Of a stretch of DNA of 64,000 nucleotides, positions 11,535 to 20,804 are shown one piece after another (position 1 is the stretch's first letter; each line of letters starts with the position of its first letter). Made by a program: the position numbers and the translations under genes. Below the pieces are notes generated by a model. That model saw nothing but the letters and a program-made list of their open reading frames with translations, was not told the DNA's origin and ran no database searches. Source of the stretch: Acanthamoeba lenticulata (lineage: Eukaryota > Discosea > Longamoebia > Acanthamoebidae); assembly GCA_002179805.1 (NCBI GenBank), contig NAVB01000246.1, positions 1 to 64,000 on the forward strand, written 5' to 3'.

Positions 11535-11805
11535 GCGCAGAAGAAAGGGGAAAGGGGAAAGGGAATACAGTGAGCATAAGGTCCTAGGGAAGGGCCGGCC
11601 CCCGACGCGTTCCCATCCCTAATTTGAACTTTTCGGATGCACTTGCGGTCTTTGACCCAAAGATGGTTTTATCATGAAACGCTTGAGATTGTTGGTATGT
11701 AACAATGCTAAGAATACAAACGGAAAAGGAGAAACCAGACCGGCCGCACAGTCGGAGGGGGGATATCGAGCTGAAAAAGAGTGGTACAGGCAGCAGGCTG
11801 GTGGT

Positions 11806-12964
11806 TTAGTTCCTACGGGAAAGGCTGTCTTTGCCGTTGTTGTGGGTGGTGAAGCAGACGGTATTGCCGCACCAGGAGACGAATTGGCCATCCTCTGCTG
11901 ACAAAATGATGTTGACTTGGAAATGTAGCTTGGCTCTTAGCCGGGATACCAGAAGTTCCACCTCGGCGGTTGAGCTGCCATCGTGGTGGTGCTGCGGCAG
12001 CGATGTGAGCAAGAAGCCACGGAACGGAGCAAGATGGTGTAGAAAGAAATGTCGTACAGTGATGACGGCTTTATCGTGGCATACGGCGATACCAAGGTGA
12101 TCACTCGGCTGTGTCACGTATTCTGTGCTATCGATAAGATTGACCGCCAGATCTGACCACCGGAGGCTGTGAGAGCAAGTAACGTGAAGCTTGAGCCGTT
12201 TCCCCATCCCCTTGGTTACTCTGTGGGCGAAGAAGAAGCCACCTGGATGAGCACAGGAGGAAAGAGCGCTACAAAAGCGGGGCCGACCTTATTCGCTGGT
12301 CTTGCTCAAGCGGCATCCACCGACCTTGAAATCCTCTCGGCCGGTGCAACAGCTCAGCAGTTACGGAAAACTCTTCCGACAAAGTAGAAGATGGTTTGTG
12401 GGTTGACGACTGCTCGCTTGATGTTGTTGGTGGGTCGCTGGGTAGAGTGAGCGGGATGGACATCGGCATGGTGACCACTGTGGACGAGAGCAACGGGAAA
12501 GGAGATAGAGGCAAGTTGAACTCAGAGTTGAAGACGGAGAGGCTGTCGGTGTTCAAGAAGGATCCAGCAGTAGAGGTTGAAGAGGAGCATGGAGCTGGAG
12601 GCGTGTAGTCTTCGTTGAGCAACATCTCGAGCTCTCTCTCCAGGTCGAACTCGATCACTGCCGGGGTCTGTTGTTGCTCCCCGAAGCTGGCCGCAGTCCA
12701 CTTCAAAATGTTCGGCTTCTTTGAGAGAGGAGGCGCAGTAGCCTCTTCGTTAGCCTCCTGGACTTGCTCTTGATCTTCAGGGTGGGGGCGCTTGGCCAGG
12801 CCTATGGCCTCGTGTTTCCATCTCCAAACTTTGGCACTCGTTTTCTCGGGAGACAACGGTGCATTGGGGCTGTTACTGTCCAGGGCGTAATGAAGAAGAA
12901 GGTTGTAGTCGCTTGAGTGGTGGTGGAAGTTCGTGGCAGGCTGGATGTGAAGCAGTTCGCACAT
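11806..12964 (-). CDS. Array paralog C: unknown family
   Basis: Exons 12964-12288, 12220-12058, 11991-11806; 341 aa. It has the acidic motif EFDLERELEMLLNED (coded near 12610-12655) in an otherwise Ser/Thr/Pro-rich N-terminus and the conserved C-terminal domain (HRPRGFQGRWMPL..DQRIR, VTKGMGKRLKLHV, CHDKAVIT, FTTHNNGKD). The second intron (12057-11992) is 66 nt, in phase 0 and free of stops, so unspliced RNA would encode a 22-residue insertion. The frame is open for about 100 bp upstream of the ATG at 12964, so a further 5' exon is possible. Confidence 0.7.
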
Positions 12965-13181
12965 GTCCAAAAGCTTGAAACTGAACAGTCTGGGCGTTTG
13001 CACAACCTCAAAAGGCCTGGCTGGCAGCCATGGAATAAATCTCCGTGTTCGTTGAGAACCCAAACATTCGCTTCGGCTTCGGCCAAGCTTGGCCGTGGGC
13101 GAAGGGGTTTGTCTCCTATTTTTGGCAACAACCTATCATTTTTTTTACAGCGACTTCTGTCTATGGACCACGGGTCATGGG

Positions 13182-14651
13182 TCAAAGTCCTTGTCCGCTA
13201 ACTGTTGTTGGCGCCACAGCGGCCGCGCTTCTCTTTCTCCTCGGCGGGCGGTCCTTCCCGTTGTTGTGCGTTGTGAAAGGTACGCAACGTCCTTGCCAGA
13301 CCCACCCTTCCGTCGCGCCACACCGGGGCCGAGTGTCCACCACGACCTCGAACTGCAGCTTGGCCCGCACCCGAGACACCAGCAGCTCAATGACCGCCGT
13401 CGAGCCGCCATCTTCATCATCCTGTGCGTAGAGAGAGATGAGAGATGAGAATCTTACACTCCGTCTTTTCGGGGCGCTCCAAAAAAGCGACTTAGCGAAG
13501 TAGTAGTACCCGCATGGTGCTGCGGTCGTTACGGACGAAGAAATCGATGCAAGCACTCTCTACTCGCGACAGAGGCGCCTCGCCCGCGACGTCGACCAGC
13601 TGCAGCCGCACGTCCGGCCAGTCGAAGCGGCGGTCACTCTTGATTTCCAGTCGAAGCCGCTTTCCGCGCCCCTTCGTCACTCTGTACGAGAGCCATTTCA
13701 AACGACTTTCGATAAGACCAGATTGTTCTTTTTCAAACGCTTAAAATAGAATTAGGATCTTAAATTGAAATGTTTTGTTATTTTTTTTCAAAATAGAAAA
13801 ACGGCGTACCGGATGCGTTGGTCCGCGCGGAGTTCGCTCCAGGTGCCTTGCGAGCCCCGTGGCTTATGGGCGAGGGTGACCGTGGCCTGGACCGGCAGGA
13901 TCTCCGCGGCTGCCGTTTGTTGAAGTGTCGCCGAACACACGGAAGGCTCGGCGAGGGCCGAGGTCGACGGCAGGGACACCGAGAGGGTGGTTGGCGACGA
14001 CGGGAGCGAAGCAAAGGACGATAAAACCGGGGAAGGGCATGAGGAGGATGAAGACGAGGATGAGAGGTCGGCCGGAGGTTGTCCTCCGGTGGCAAACGAA
14101 GAATTGGGCGAGCCCAAGTTGAAGAAAGGAGACGAAGGCAAGTAGGAGGTGCTCGTCGCAGGCGACGACGTTTCTCCGTGATGAAGCAGCATATCGAGTT
14201 CCCGCTCCAAGTCGAGCTCGCCGTCCGCTGCGGCCGGAGGTGGACAGGAGTTGCCCATCTGCGGAAAAGGAACATAAAGGAGCGGGAGGCTGATGCTCCC
14301 CGCGAGCTGCTGGCTGTCGCCAGTGAGGCCGCTGTCATTGCCGTATGGCTGCTGTTGTGGCTCAATCCTGCGCCGCTTGGCCGTGGGCATGGTCGAGGTC
14401 GTCGGCGTCGCGAAGGTGGTCACGGCCTCTTGGGCCCACCAGCCACCGGCTGTCGACAAGGAGGCCGTCCCCCACAGACCTAACTGATCAACTTCGGGCT
14501 GAAGATGTCGTGGGAGTTGAAGCAGGGCTTGTTGATGCAGTTGAAGCTGTTGGATCTCGAGCGCGCGTTGCTGGTCGTAGAGCGACGAGGGATATGGCAT
14601 CATCGTCGCCGTCTGGTAGGAGAAGGGTTGCTGGACCACAAACTCGCTCAT
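13182..14651 (-). CDS. Array paralog D: unknown family
   Basis: Exons 14651-13810, 13681-13510, 13421-13182; 417 aa. The N-terminus is Gln-rich (QLQLHQQALLQLP region) with a short basic AKRRRIE segment that could be a nuclear import signal, then the motif GELDLERELDMLLHHG (coded near 14180-14225). The C-terminal domain matches the other copies: HKPRGSQGTWSEL..DQRIR, VTKGRGKRLRLEI, FFVRNDRS, FTTHNNGKD, followed by a basic tail. The start ATG at 14651 is the first in frame. This is the most 5' member of the array in transcription order and the longest. Confidence 0.75.
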
Positions 14652-15031
14652 CCTCTCGCGCTTGAAGGCTTCAATTGACCGCTACCACCACTTCACACAA
14701 ATAATACAACAACAGCAGCAATTGGGGGTCGACCCGAGGCAGAAAGAAGAACGAGATAGAGCTGGACAACTCAGCCGGTGAGAGGTGAGCTGGCGCTACT
14801 GCCTGACAAGCGCGACAAGTGAAAGGCAACAACCAATCCGCGCAAGGCTGCAATCAGGGATTTTAGTGGGATGCATGCGCCATCGGGACTCATCGGGCCC
14901 GAGCGGGCGTATAGGAAACCAGCCCTTCTCCCCATTGGTCGGGGTGCGTTGTTGCTCTTGTGGTTGTGAAAACTGGGTTGACCCCACTCCCGACGGGTGT
15001 GAATGCAGGCCATCACGTCTCCCACTGGGCT
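14652..15031. other. Intergenic region
   Basis: About 380 bp upstream of paralog D and downstream of the FKBP gene (both minus strand). No gene seen; presumed promoter of paralog D. Confidence 0.35.
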
Positions 15032-16520
15032 CTATTCTTCCGCTACATTGCTGGTTGTTGGGCTCTTGCTCTCGCTGCTGTGCTTTTTGATCACGTGTCG
15101 GGCCATTTGCACCTCGTCTACCTCCTCTCCGCTGCAGGGATGTGTGTATGTCGTGAGCATCCCACGACATCAACCGACCACAACAACAACAACAGCAATT
15201 GCCACAACATCAACGTCAACAAAAACAACATGTACCAGATGTTGCACTTGCGCCGGACTGGCTTGGCCGCGGCGGCGAGCTCCTCGTCCGAGTAGAGACC
15301 GCCTCCGGCGGCCGGATTGAAGAAGCGGCCGTAGAGCTGCCGTTGCCGCTGTTCATAGGCCCGGAGCTTCTGCCTCACGAGGCGCAGCTCGCGGTTGACT
15401 TCTGCGGCGAGTGCTGCCGAGCCCTCGCGACTGTCCTGGGCCAGCGCGAGCGCGCGCACGAGCTCCTCTTGGCCCTGTTCGAGCTCGCCCCGAGCGGCCA
15501 AGGCCCGGCCCAGCCGGAAGCGCGCCTTGACGCTGTTGGGCTCGCGGGCCAACACGCGGCGACAGCACGCGGCCGCCTCAGCGTACTGCCCTTGCTTGAG
15601 CTGACACGCGGCCAGGTTGAGCTCGCAGACCGAGAGCAGGGCCTCGCGCCGCTGCTTGTCGTCATCGTCCTCGTCTTCGTCCTCGTCGCCGTGTAGCGCC
15701 GTCGCCGCCAGGCCCACGGCGTTGTTGTCGCCCCGGCCCCGGTCGAGCAGGGCGAGGGCCCGCTGGTACTTACACGCGGCCCGGGCAATCCCAGCCCCCT
15801 GTGCCTCCTTGGCGAACAGGGCGTTGCCCTCGGCCTTGAGCCGCTCCGCCGCCTTGACCGCCTCCGCGCGGCTCAGCTGGCGGCTCGGCTGCTCGTCCCA
15901 GTCAAGCAGCTGCATCTCAAACTGGAGAGTGGCGTTGGGCGGGATCGGCCGGCCGCAGCCGTGGAAGCCCTGCGCGTTGCCCATCGGTCCGTAGGCCTTG
16001 CGAGTGGACAGAAAAAACATGCAATGTCGTCAGCGACCCACTTCCGCAGAGAACACGACAATCATGCACGGCGGATACCGACTTGCTGAGGGGCGATGGT
16101 GATGAAAGCCGTCTCGCCTTCGGTCATCTGCGCCACGGCCAGCTCCAGCCCTGGAATCGTCTGCTCTGTAGAGGAAGAGGGTCAGCGCGCAGTCCTTAGC
16201 AGAGAGGGGGATGCACTACCTTGGCCGAGCGTGAAGGAGAAGAAGTGCCCACGCTCGCGTGTGGAGTCAAATACGGAGCCCTCCTCCGCTACACCGACAA
16301 GTCGGCCCACAAAGTCCACTGCACGGGTGAAAAAGAAGGAGTCAAGAGTTGATTGGCGTGCGTCAAAAATGCACTTGTGGCCTAACGTACCGTAAACGAC
16401 GGCACCCTGCGGCGGGGTCCTGCGAGGTTCAGAGCCAGCTTTGATAATCGTCCTCCGCACACTGCCGTCGGCTGTCACCAATTGCTCACGCTCCATCTTG
16501 ATTGTTGAGGCGCTATTCAT
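15032..16520 (-). CDS. FKBP-TPR protein with degenerate active site and C-terminal CxxC/HxxxxH tail
   Basis: Exons 16520-16391, 16318-16220, 16165-16083, 15996-15236, 15131-15032; 390 aa. The FKBP domain runs from about aa 38 (VVYVDFVGRL, FDSTRERG, FTLGQEQTIPGLELAV, QAYGPMG). The active-site Trp of FKBP12 (GWEEG) is replaced by Leu (PGLEL), as in FKBP38-type proteins, so catalysis and FK506 binding may be weak. An acidic linker and about three TPR motifs follow (AACQLKQGQYAEAAACCRRV; VKARFRLGRALAARGELEQG). Such proteins usually act as Hsp90 co-chaperones. Read without the last splice, the frame would end in a Leu-rich segment resembling a tail anchor. That stretch has intron character (GTACATG...CCCTGCAG, 104 nt) and splicing gives CNICGEEVDE...HVIKKH instead, a short zinc-finger-like end. 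Confidence 0.8.
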
Positions 16521-16629
16521 TTTTATTTTTTTTTTTGACAAGGGTGGGACTCGAACCAGTACTATCCGGCTACCAACAAGGTGGCCAATCAGAAAAAGGC
16601 ATTTACTTCAGTGAGTGGTGCAGTGAAAG
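16521..16629. promoter_or_regulatory. 109-bp divergent promoter between FKBP and CaaX genes
   Basis: Start codons of two diverging genes lie 109 bp apart. The interval has a poly-T tract next to the FKBP start and a T-arm-like segment (GGTTCGAGTCCCACCC on the minus strand), but no full tRNA fold. No TATA box is obvious. Confidence 0.5.
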
Positions 16630-17230
16630 ATGCCGTTTAGCGTGAACAACAAGATGGAGGAGACACGCGAGGCACAGGTTGGTGATGCTGGGCAAGCGGA
16701 GGTGGTGATTTTGAGCCGTCAGGTAGGTCCTGGGCAGGCGCAGACCAAGACTATAAGTGACAAGGAGCAGGTCGCGCGGCTGCTCGCCCTTGTTGAAGCC
16801 GTTCCACCCACTGAGGCGCTGGGCCTTTGCGTACGCACCATCAGGACCCCTTTCCCCGGCTTGGTGACCATTTCATTGAGCTTGACCATGTGCGTTTACG
16901 TTGAGTCTTCAGGTGTCCTGGGCGCCGCCTGTGGTTATCATTACGGCCACTCTGCCGCGACCCGTGGGTCTCTTCACTGACGCCAAGGTGGAGATGTGGA
17001 ACAGCACGATCCGACATCCTGCCTATTCTTACATGGAGTACATGTCCGGTGAGGCTTGCGCTGAGCTCGGCCGTTACTTGTCAGCCCTCTGGGGCGAGCA
17101 GGAGGAGGAGCAAGAAGGGACAGAGGAGCAGATACAACTACCACCAGCGAAACCTCAATCACCTCAGGACCAACCACGGAAGCGTTCGACCGATGATCAT
17201 AGGAAAGGCAAGAAGTGTATTTGCTCTTGA
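16630..17230 (+). CDS. Small protein of unknown function with C-terminal CaaX box
   Basis: Exons 16630-16830 and 16913-17230; 172 aa, with frames joined in phase 0. The C-terminus is KGKKCICS: a polybasic stretch before Cys-Ile-Cys-Ser, a good CaaX prenylation signal (Ser suggests farnesyl) with a second Cys inside the box. The body (KEQVARLLALVEAVPPTEAL; SWAPPVVIITATLPRPVGLF; SYMEYMSGEACAELGRYLSALW) matches nothing I recognise, and no GTPase motifs are present. Likely a membrane-attached adaptor; that is inference from the prenylation signal alone. Confidence 0.65.
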
Positions 17231-17288
17231 AGTGTAAAGTGAAAAGAAAAAACACAAAATTTTGCTTGCGGCTCATTTCCACAAAACT

Positions 17289-19608
17289 ATGGAGGCTGCT
17301 CTGGCCACACCACCCGTGGCCTCGGCCGAAACGACGGCGGCCGCCTCGTCCTCTTCAACTGGCACGAAGGGGGGCTGGCGTAGCCAGCTCCACGCGGCGG
17401 TGTGGCAGAGCGACCATGAGGCGCTCGAGGACCTTCTCCCTCGGGCGCTCAGGGGCGCCCCCTCTCTTGGCCTCGATTTCGGGAACCTATCTGCCTCTTC
17501 CATGGGCGGCAGCGGCAATGAAGAGGCTCTCTACCTGGAGGATGAGGAGCACGGCCTCACACCCCTCTACGCGGCTGTGCTGTGCGGCAATGCACGCGCG
17601 GCTCAAAGCCTGCTGGCCAAGGGGGCCTCACCCGAGAACGGTGGCTGTCAAGGCGTACCACCTCTCTTCTCTGCCGCCGCCCGAGGCGACGTCGATCTCG
17701 TATTGCCCTCCCATTTTCCCCATTTTCTTGTAGTGCAATAATTTAATCTCGCCTAATCGTATCGATTTCAACCACAACGTTTGCAGATCAAGCTCCTTCT
17801 TCAATATGGAGCCGATCCACGCAAGGAGGAAAGGAAACAGCTCGCGGGTCCCATCCACATCGCGGCAGACAAGGGTCGTCTCGAGGCGCTTCGAGTATTG
17901 CTCGAGGCGGGCGTGCCAGTAGACCACCGCACGTCGCAGAGCGGCATGACTCCTCTTCACCACGCCTGCTCCATGGGCCACCTCGACGTCGTGACCTTCC
18001 TCGTACGTCTCCCCTTCCTCATCCAATTCATTCATACATCATCAGTTGCCATCTTCTTCCAAGCTCACTTGAGGTCCAGCTGGACAGCGGCGCAGCCATC
18101 GAGTCGCAGAACACGTCGGGCAACCCGGGCCTCATCCTCGCCGCCGGCCGCGGTACTCGTCTCCTCGTGTTGCTGCATGCCACCATCATCGTTTTGTTGT
18201 TGGACAGCGGCGCAGCCATCGTCACCTTCCTCATCCTTGTTGTTGTGGTTGCTGTACGCACGCCAGGCCACGCGCAGGTGGTGAAGCTGCTGGTAGAGCG
18301 CGGGGCCAACGTGAAGGCCCACTGCCGACGCGACGGGCTGACGGCCCTGCACGCGGCGGCCTGCCTGGGCCACGCGCACGTTGCGCAGGCGCTCATCGCC
18401 GCTGGAGCCGCCGTCGACGCCGCCTTTGAGCCCTTCCGCCACACCGCCCTCCACCTCGCCGGTACGCCATCTCAGCGTGATGACATCAGCATGACGCCAG
18501 TAAGAGGATGCTGACGTCAGCGTGATCCACACGCAGCGTCCCGAGGCCAAGTCGAGTCGGTGCGTGTGCTGCTCGAGTGCGGAGCCGACCCGAACGCGCG
18601 CAACAAGGCCGGCGCGACGGCGCTCCGGATGGCGGCCGCGGCCGAGGGCGAGCTCACGGCGCTGGGCCCCGGCCCGTCGGCCTTCCGGGACGTGGCGCGG
18701 CTGTTGCTCGCTCGCGGGGCCGACATCAATGCAGCCAACGACCAGGGCAACACGCCGCTTCATGCCCTGGTGGTCCGGAAGGGCGCCCTCGAGAACATCT
18801 GCTTCTGCCTCGAGCGCGGCGCCGATGCCAACTTTGCCAACAAGGTTCGTCTTCATCTTCATCATCTCTGGGAGGCTCCCTATGCTACTAATGTAATTAC
18901 GCTGACGTCATCATGTCTGGTGGGCTTGTGCAGGCCGGGCGGAGCCCGTTTGATTTGGCGCCCAACGGGGACATCCACCTCGTGCTGACCTCGTTTGCCG
19001 CCGACGACCGGGCCATGGCGGGCGTCCTCCGCAATCACGCTGGCGGCGCTGCCGGCGCCCACGGCCACGAGCGCTCGTCCTCGACGTCGGCCCTCATGAG
19101 CCCTCGGTTCGTCGCCCAGCCCGAAGCCGACGATGAACGAAGACAAGGAGGGATGAGGCTGACCGTCAGGGGAGCGCGGGCGTGAACAGGAGGACGGTGA
19201 GCGAGACCGGAACGCTGCTGGGCGGGTCGGACCCGACGGCGGGGACGCGGCGGCGCACGATGAGCGTGAGCGAGAGCGAGTGGCAGGAGCACTGGGAGCG
19301 CGACGAAGACGTAAGCGCCTGCCGCGGCTGCAACGCCAGCTTCTTCCCCATCTGGCGCCGCAAGCATCACTGCCGCGGTACACGTGTTTGCGCCTCTTCT
19401 CTCCTTCGACACACATGCGCATGCACACGCGCTCACCGCACACACGCGCCATCGCACACACGCGCTCGGCGGGGGGGGGACTACAGGCTGCGGGAAGATC
19501 TTCTGCGCGGACTGCACGCCGTTCACGGCGGTGGTGGCGCCGCATCCGGTGCCCCAGCGCGTGTGCCTCGCGTGCCTCCAGGCGCGACCCCAACAAGCCA
19601 CCCATTGA
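17289..19608 (+). CDS. Ankyrin-repeat protein with C-terminal FYVE finger
   Basis: Exons 17289-17699, 17787-18002, 18080-18152, 18267-18461, 18537-18844, 18934 to about 19076, 19148-19377, 19487-19608; about 565 aa. Some eight ankyrin repeats run through the first five exons (GLTPLYAAVLCGNARAAQSL; GMTPLHHACSMGHLDVVTFL; GNTPLHALV). The C-terminus is a FYVE finger: W..D..VSACRGC, RRKHHCR, then CGKIFCADC and VCLACL. Together these supply four CxxC pairs and the RRKHHCR basic patch that binds PtdIns3P, so the protein should sit on endosomes or phagosomes. The intron near 19077-19147 has two or three possible donors with the same phase. The last intron is rich in CA repeats. No transmembrane segment is seen. 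Confidence 0.82.
18081..18221 (+). repeat. 21-nt direct repeat, one copy exonic and one intronic
   Basis: The 21 bases tggacagcggcgcagccatcg (18081-18101) recur identically at 18201-18221. The first copy encodes the start of an ankyrin helix (DSGAAI); the second lies in the next intron. The neighbouring phrase accttcctc...ccttcctcatcc is also repeated around both copies, pointing to a partial local duplication of an exon edge. Confidence 0.8.
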
Positions 19609-20048
19609 AGAGAACCATGTTGGTTTGGTGTTGGTTTGGTTCCGCATGTACAGCTTCATTACGTTTACCATTAAAACAAGGTCCTCCCCTTGCTTGTTTC
19701 TTCTTGAGAAGGGTCCAGTCTCCAGTCGTGACAATGCGCATTGAATTTCGCCGAGAGGGCCAGTCCAGCCAAAAGCGAAACAGCTGCAGGTTGGACCAAA
19801 ACGCTAATCTTTGAGTTGACCACATCTTTGAACACCGCCCCAACATACTAGTATGTTCCCCTCCATTCACTCGGCATGTTGTTTTTGCAAGTGCACTGCT
19901 CACTCATCCCCGCCCAGCTTGCATGCGTGTGCGAGCCCTTGCCAGCAGCACCCGCCCCCTTGCCCACGCTCCCTCATTTCCCTGGACCCGCACCTCCCGC
20001 CACCTTCGCCTCCCGTCCACCACCTTTGCCACTTGCGACGCAAGACCG
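19609..20048. other. Intergenic region and possible 5' extension of Nudix gene
   Basis: About 440 bp. The first 300 bp show nothing coding. From 19923 an in-frame ATG would add 42 residues to the Nudix protein, rich in Arg and Ser/Thr and nearly free of acidic residues. See the Nudix entry. Confidence 0.4.
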
Positions 20049-20710
20049 ATGAGTAGCACGACCAAGCAGCGCAAGTCGCCATCGCTTGCGGCCGACATCG
20101 CGGTCATGCGCGAGCGAGAGGGCAAGCGCGAGCTGCTGATGATCAAGCGAGGCGGCCGCACCTTCCACGGCTGCCTCGCCTTCCCGGGCGGGTTCGTGGA
20201 GTACGGGGAGGAGCCCAAGCACGCCGCCCTCCGCGAGCTGCAGGAGGAGACGTCCCTCGTCGGTACCGACCCGCAGCTCGTCGGCGTTTACGGGGACCCC
20301 GCCCGAGATATCCTTCCCGCCTCCTCTCCCCCGCGTTGTGTGCTGTTCACCGTCTGTGTGTCGTGTGTCGTGTGCTACGTGTGTCGTCTGTGGCTTCCTT
20401 GACTCGCGTGCCAACATCCGCGTGGACACACGGTGAGCACCTTCTACTACGTCACTGTCAAGGACTTCTCGACCATGAAGGCACGTTGCGGCCAAGGCTG
20501 GTGGTTGGAATGTTGGTTGTTGTTGTTGTTGGAGCTGACGTGGCTTTGGTTGGGCGGCGCCAGGCGGGTGATGATGCAGCGCACGCCGACTTCTACGACG
20601 TGGAGGAGCTCAAGGGCCAAACAGACAAGATGGCGTTTGACCACGCCTTGCTGCTCCACGACCTTCTTGAGTTCGTGAAGAAGCACAACATCGACATCCC
20701 ACGCGCATAG
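20049..20710 (+). CDS. Nudix hydrolase with a U12-type AT-AC intron
   Basis: Exons 20049-20307, 20416-20480, 20564-20710; 156 aa. The Nudix box is GGFVEYGEE...AALRELQEETS, complete with the catalytic Glu residues that bind Mg2+. The motif DPRGHTVS, typical of ADP-ribose/NADH-type Nudix enzymes, spans the first splice join. It is restored only if the intron is 20308-20415 with AT and AC ends. The second intron (20481-20563) appears to use a GC donor (AAG|GCACG) and joins to AGDDAAHADFY, again family consensus. An upstream ATG at 19923 would add a 42-residue Arg/Ser-rich presequence with mitochondrial-targeting character. Likely role: hydrolysis of a nucleoside-diphosphate derivative; the substrate cannot be read from the sequence. 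Confidence 0.85.
20308..20415 (+). other. U12-dependent AT-AC intron
   Basis: The donor reads ATATCCTT, the exact minor-spliceosome consensus. TTCCTTGAC near the 3' end matches the U12 branch-site consensus, with the branch A 13 nt before the terminal AC. Removing 20308-20415 joins G|AT to give the conserved Nudix segment PARDPRGHTVS. No GT-AG alternative restores this frame. Confidence 0.9.
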
Positions 20711-20804
20711 CTCGCTGGCTTTGTTGTCACAGTTCAAGCCACATGTTTGCATCCGAGTAGGGTTTTTGTTGCATTTTATCAACTTTTTACATATGGCGTT
20801 TGCC

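Noticed and set aside
15132..15235. C-terminal transmembrane anchor of the FKBP protein
   Set aside because: The hydrophobic residues come from translating a T-rich intron; splicing restores a different coding end with consistent phase.
16535..16600. tRNA gene on the minus strand suggested by GGTTCGAGTCC
   Set aside because: The T stem does not pair, no acceptor or anticodon stem can be formed around it, and the downstream homopolymer is A rather than T on that strand.
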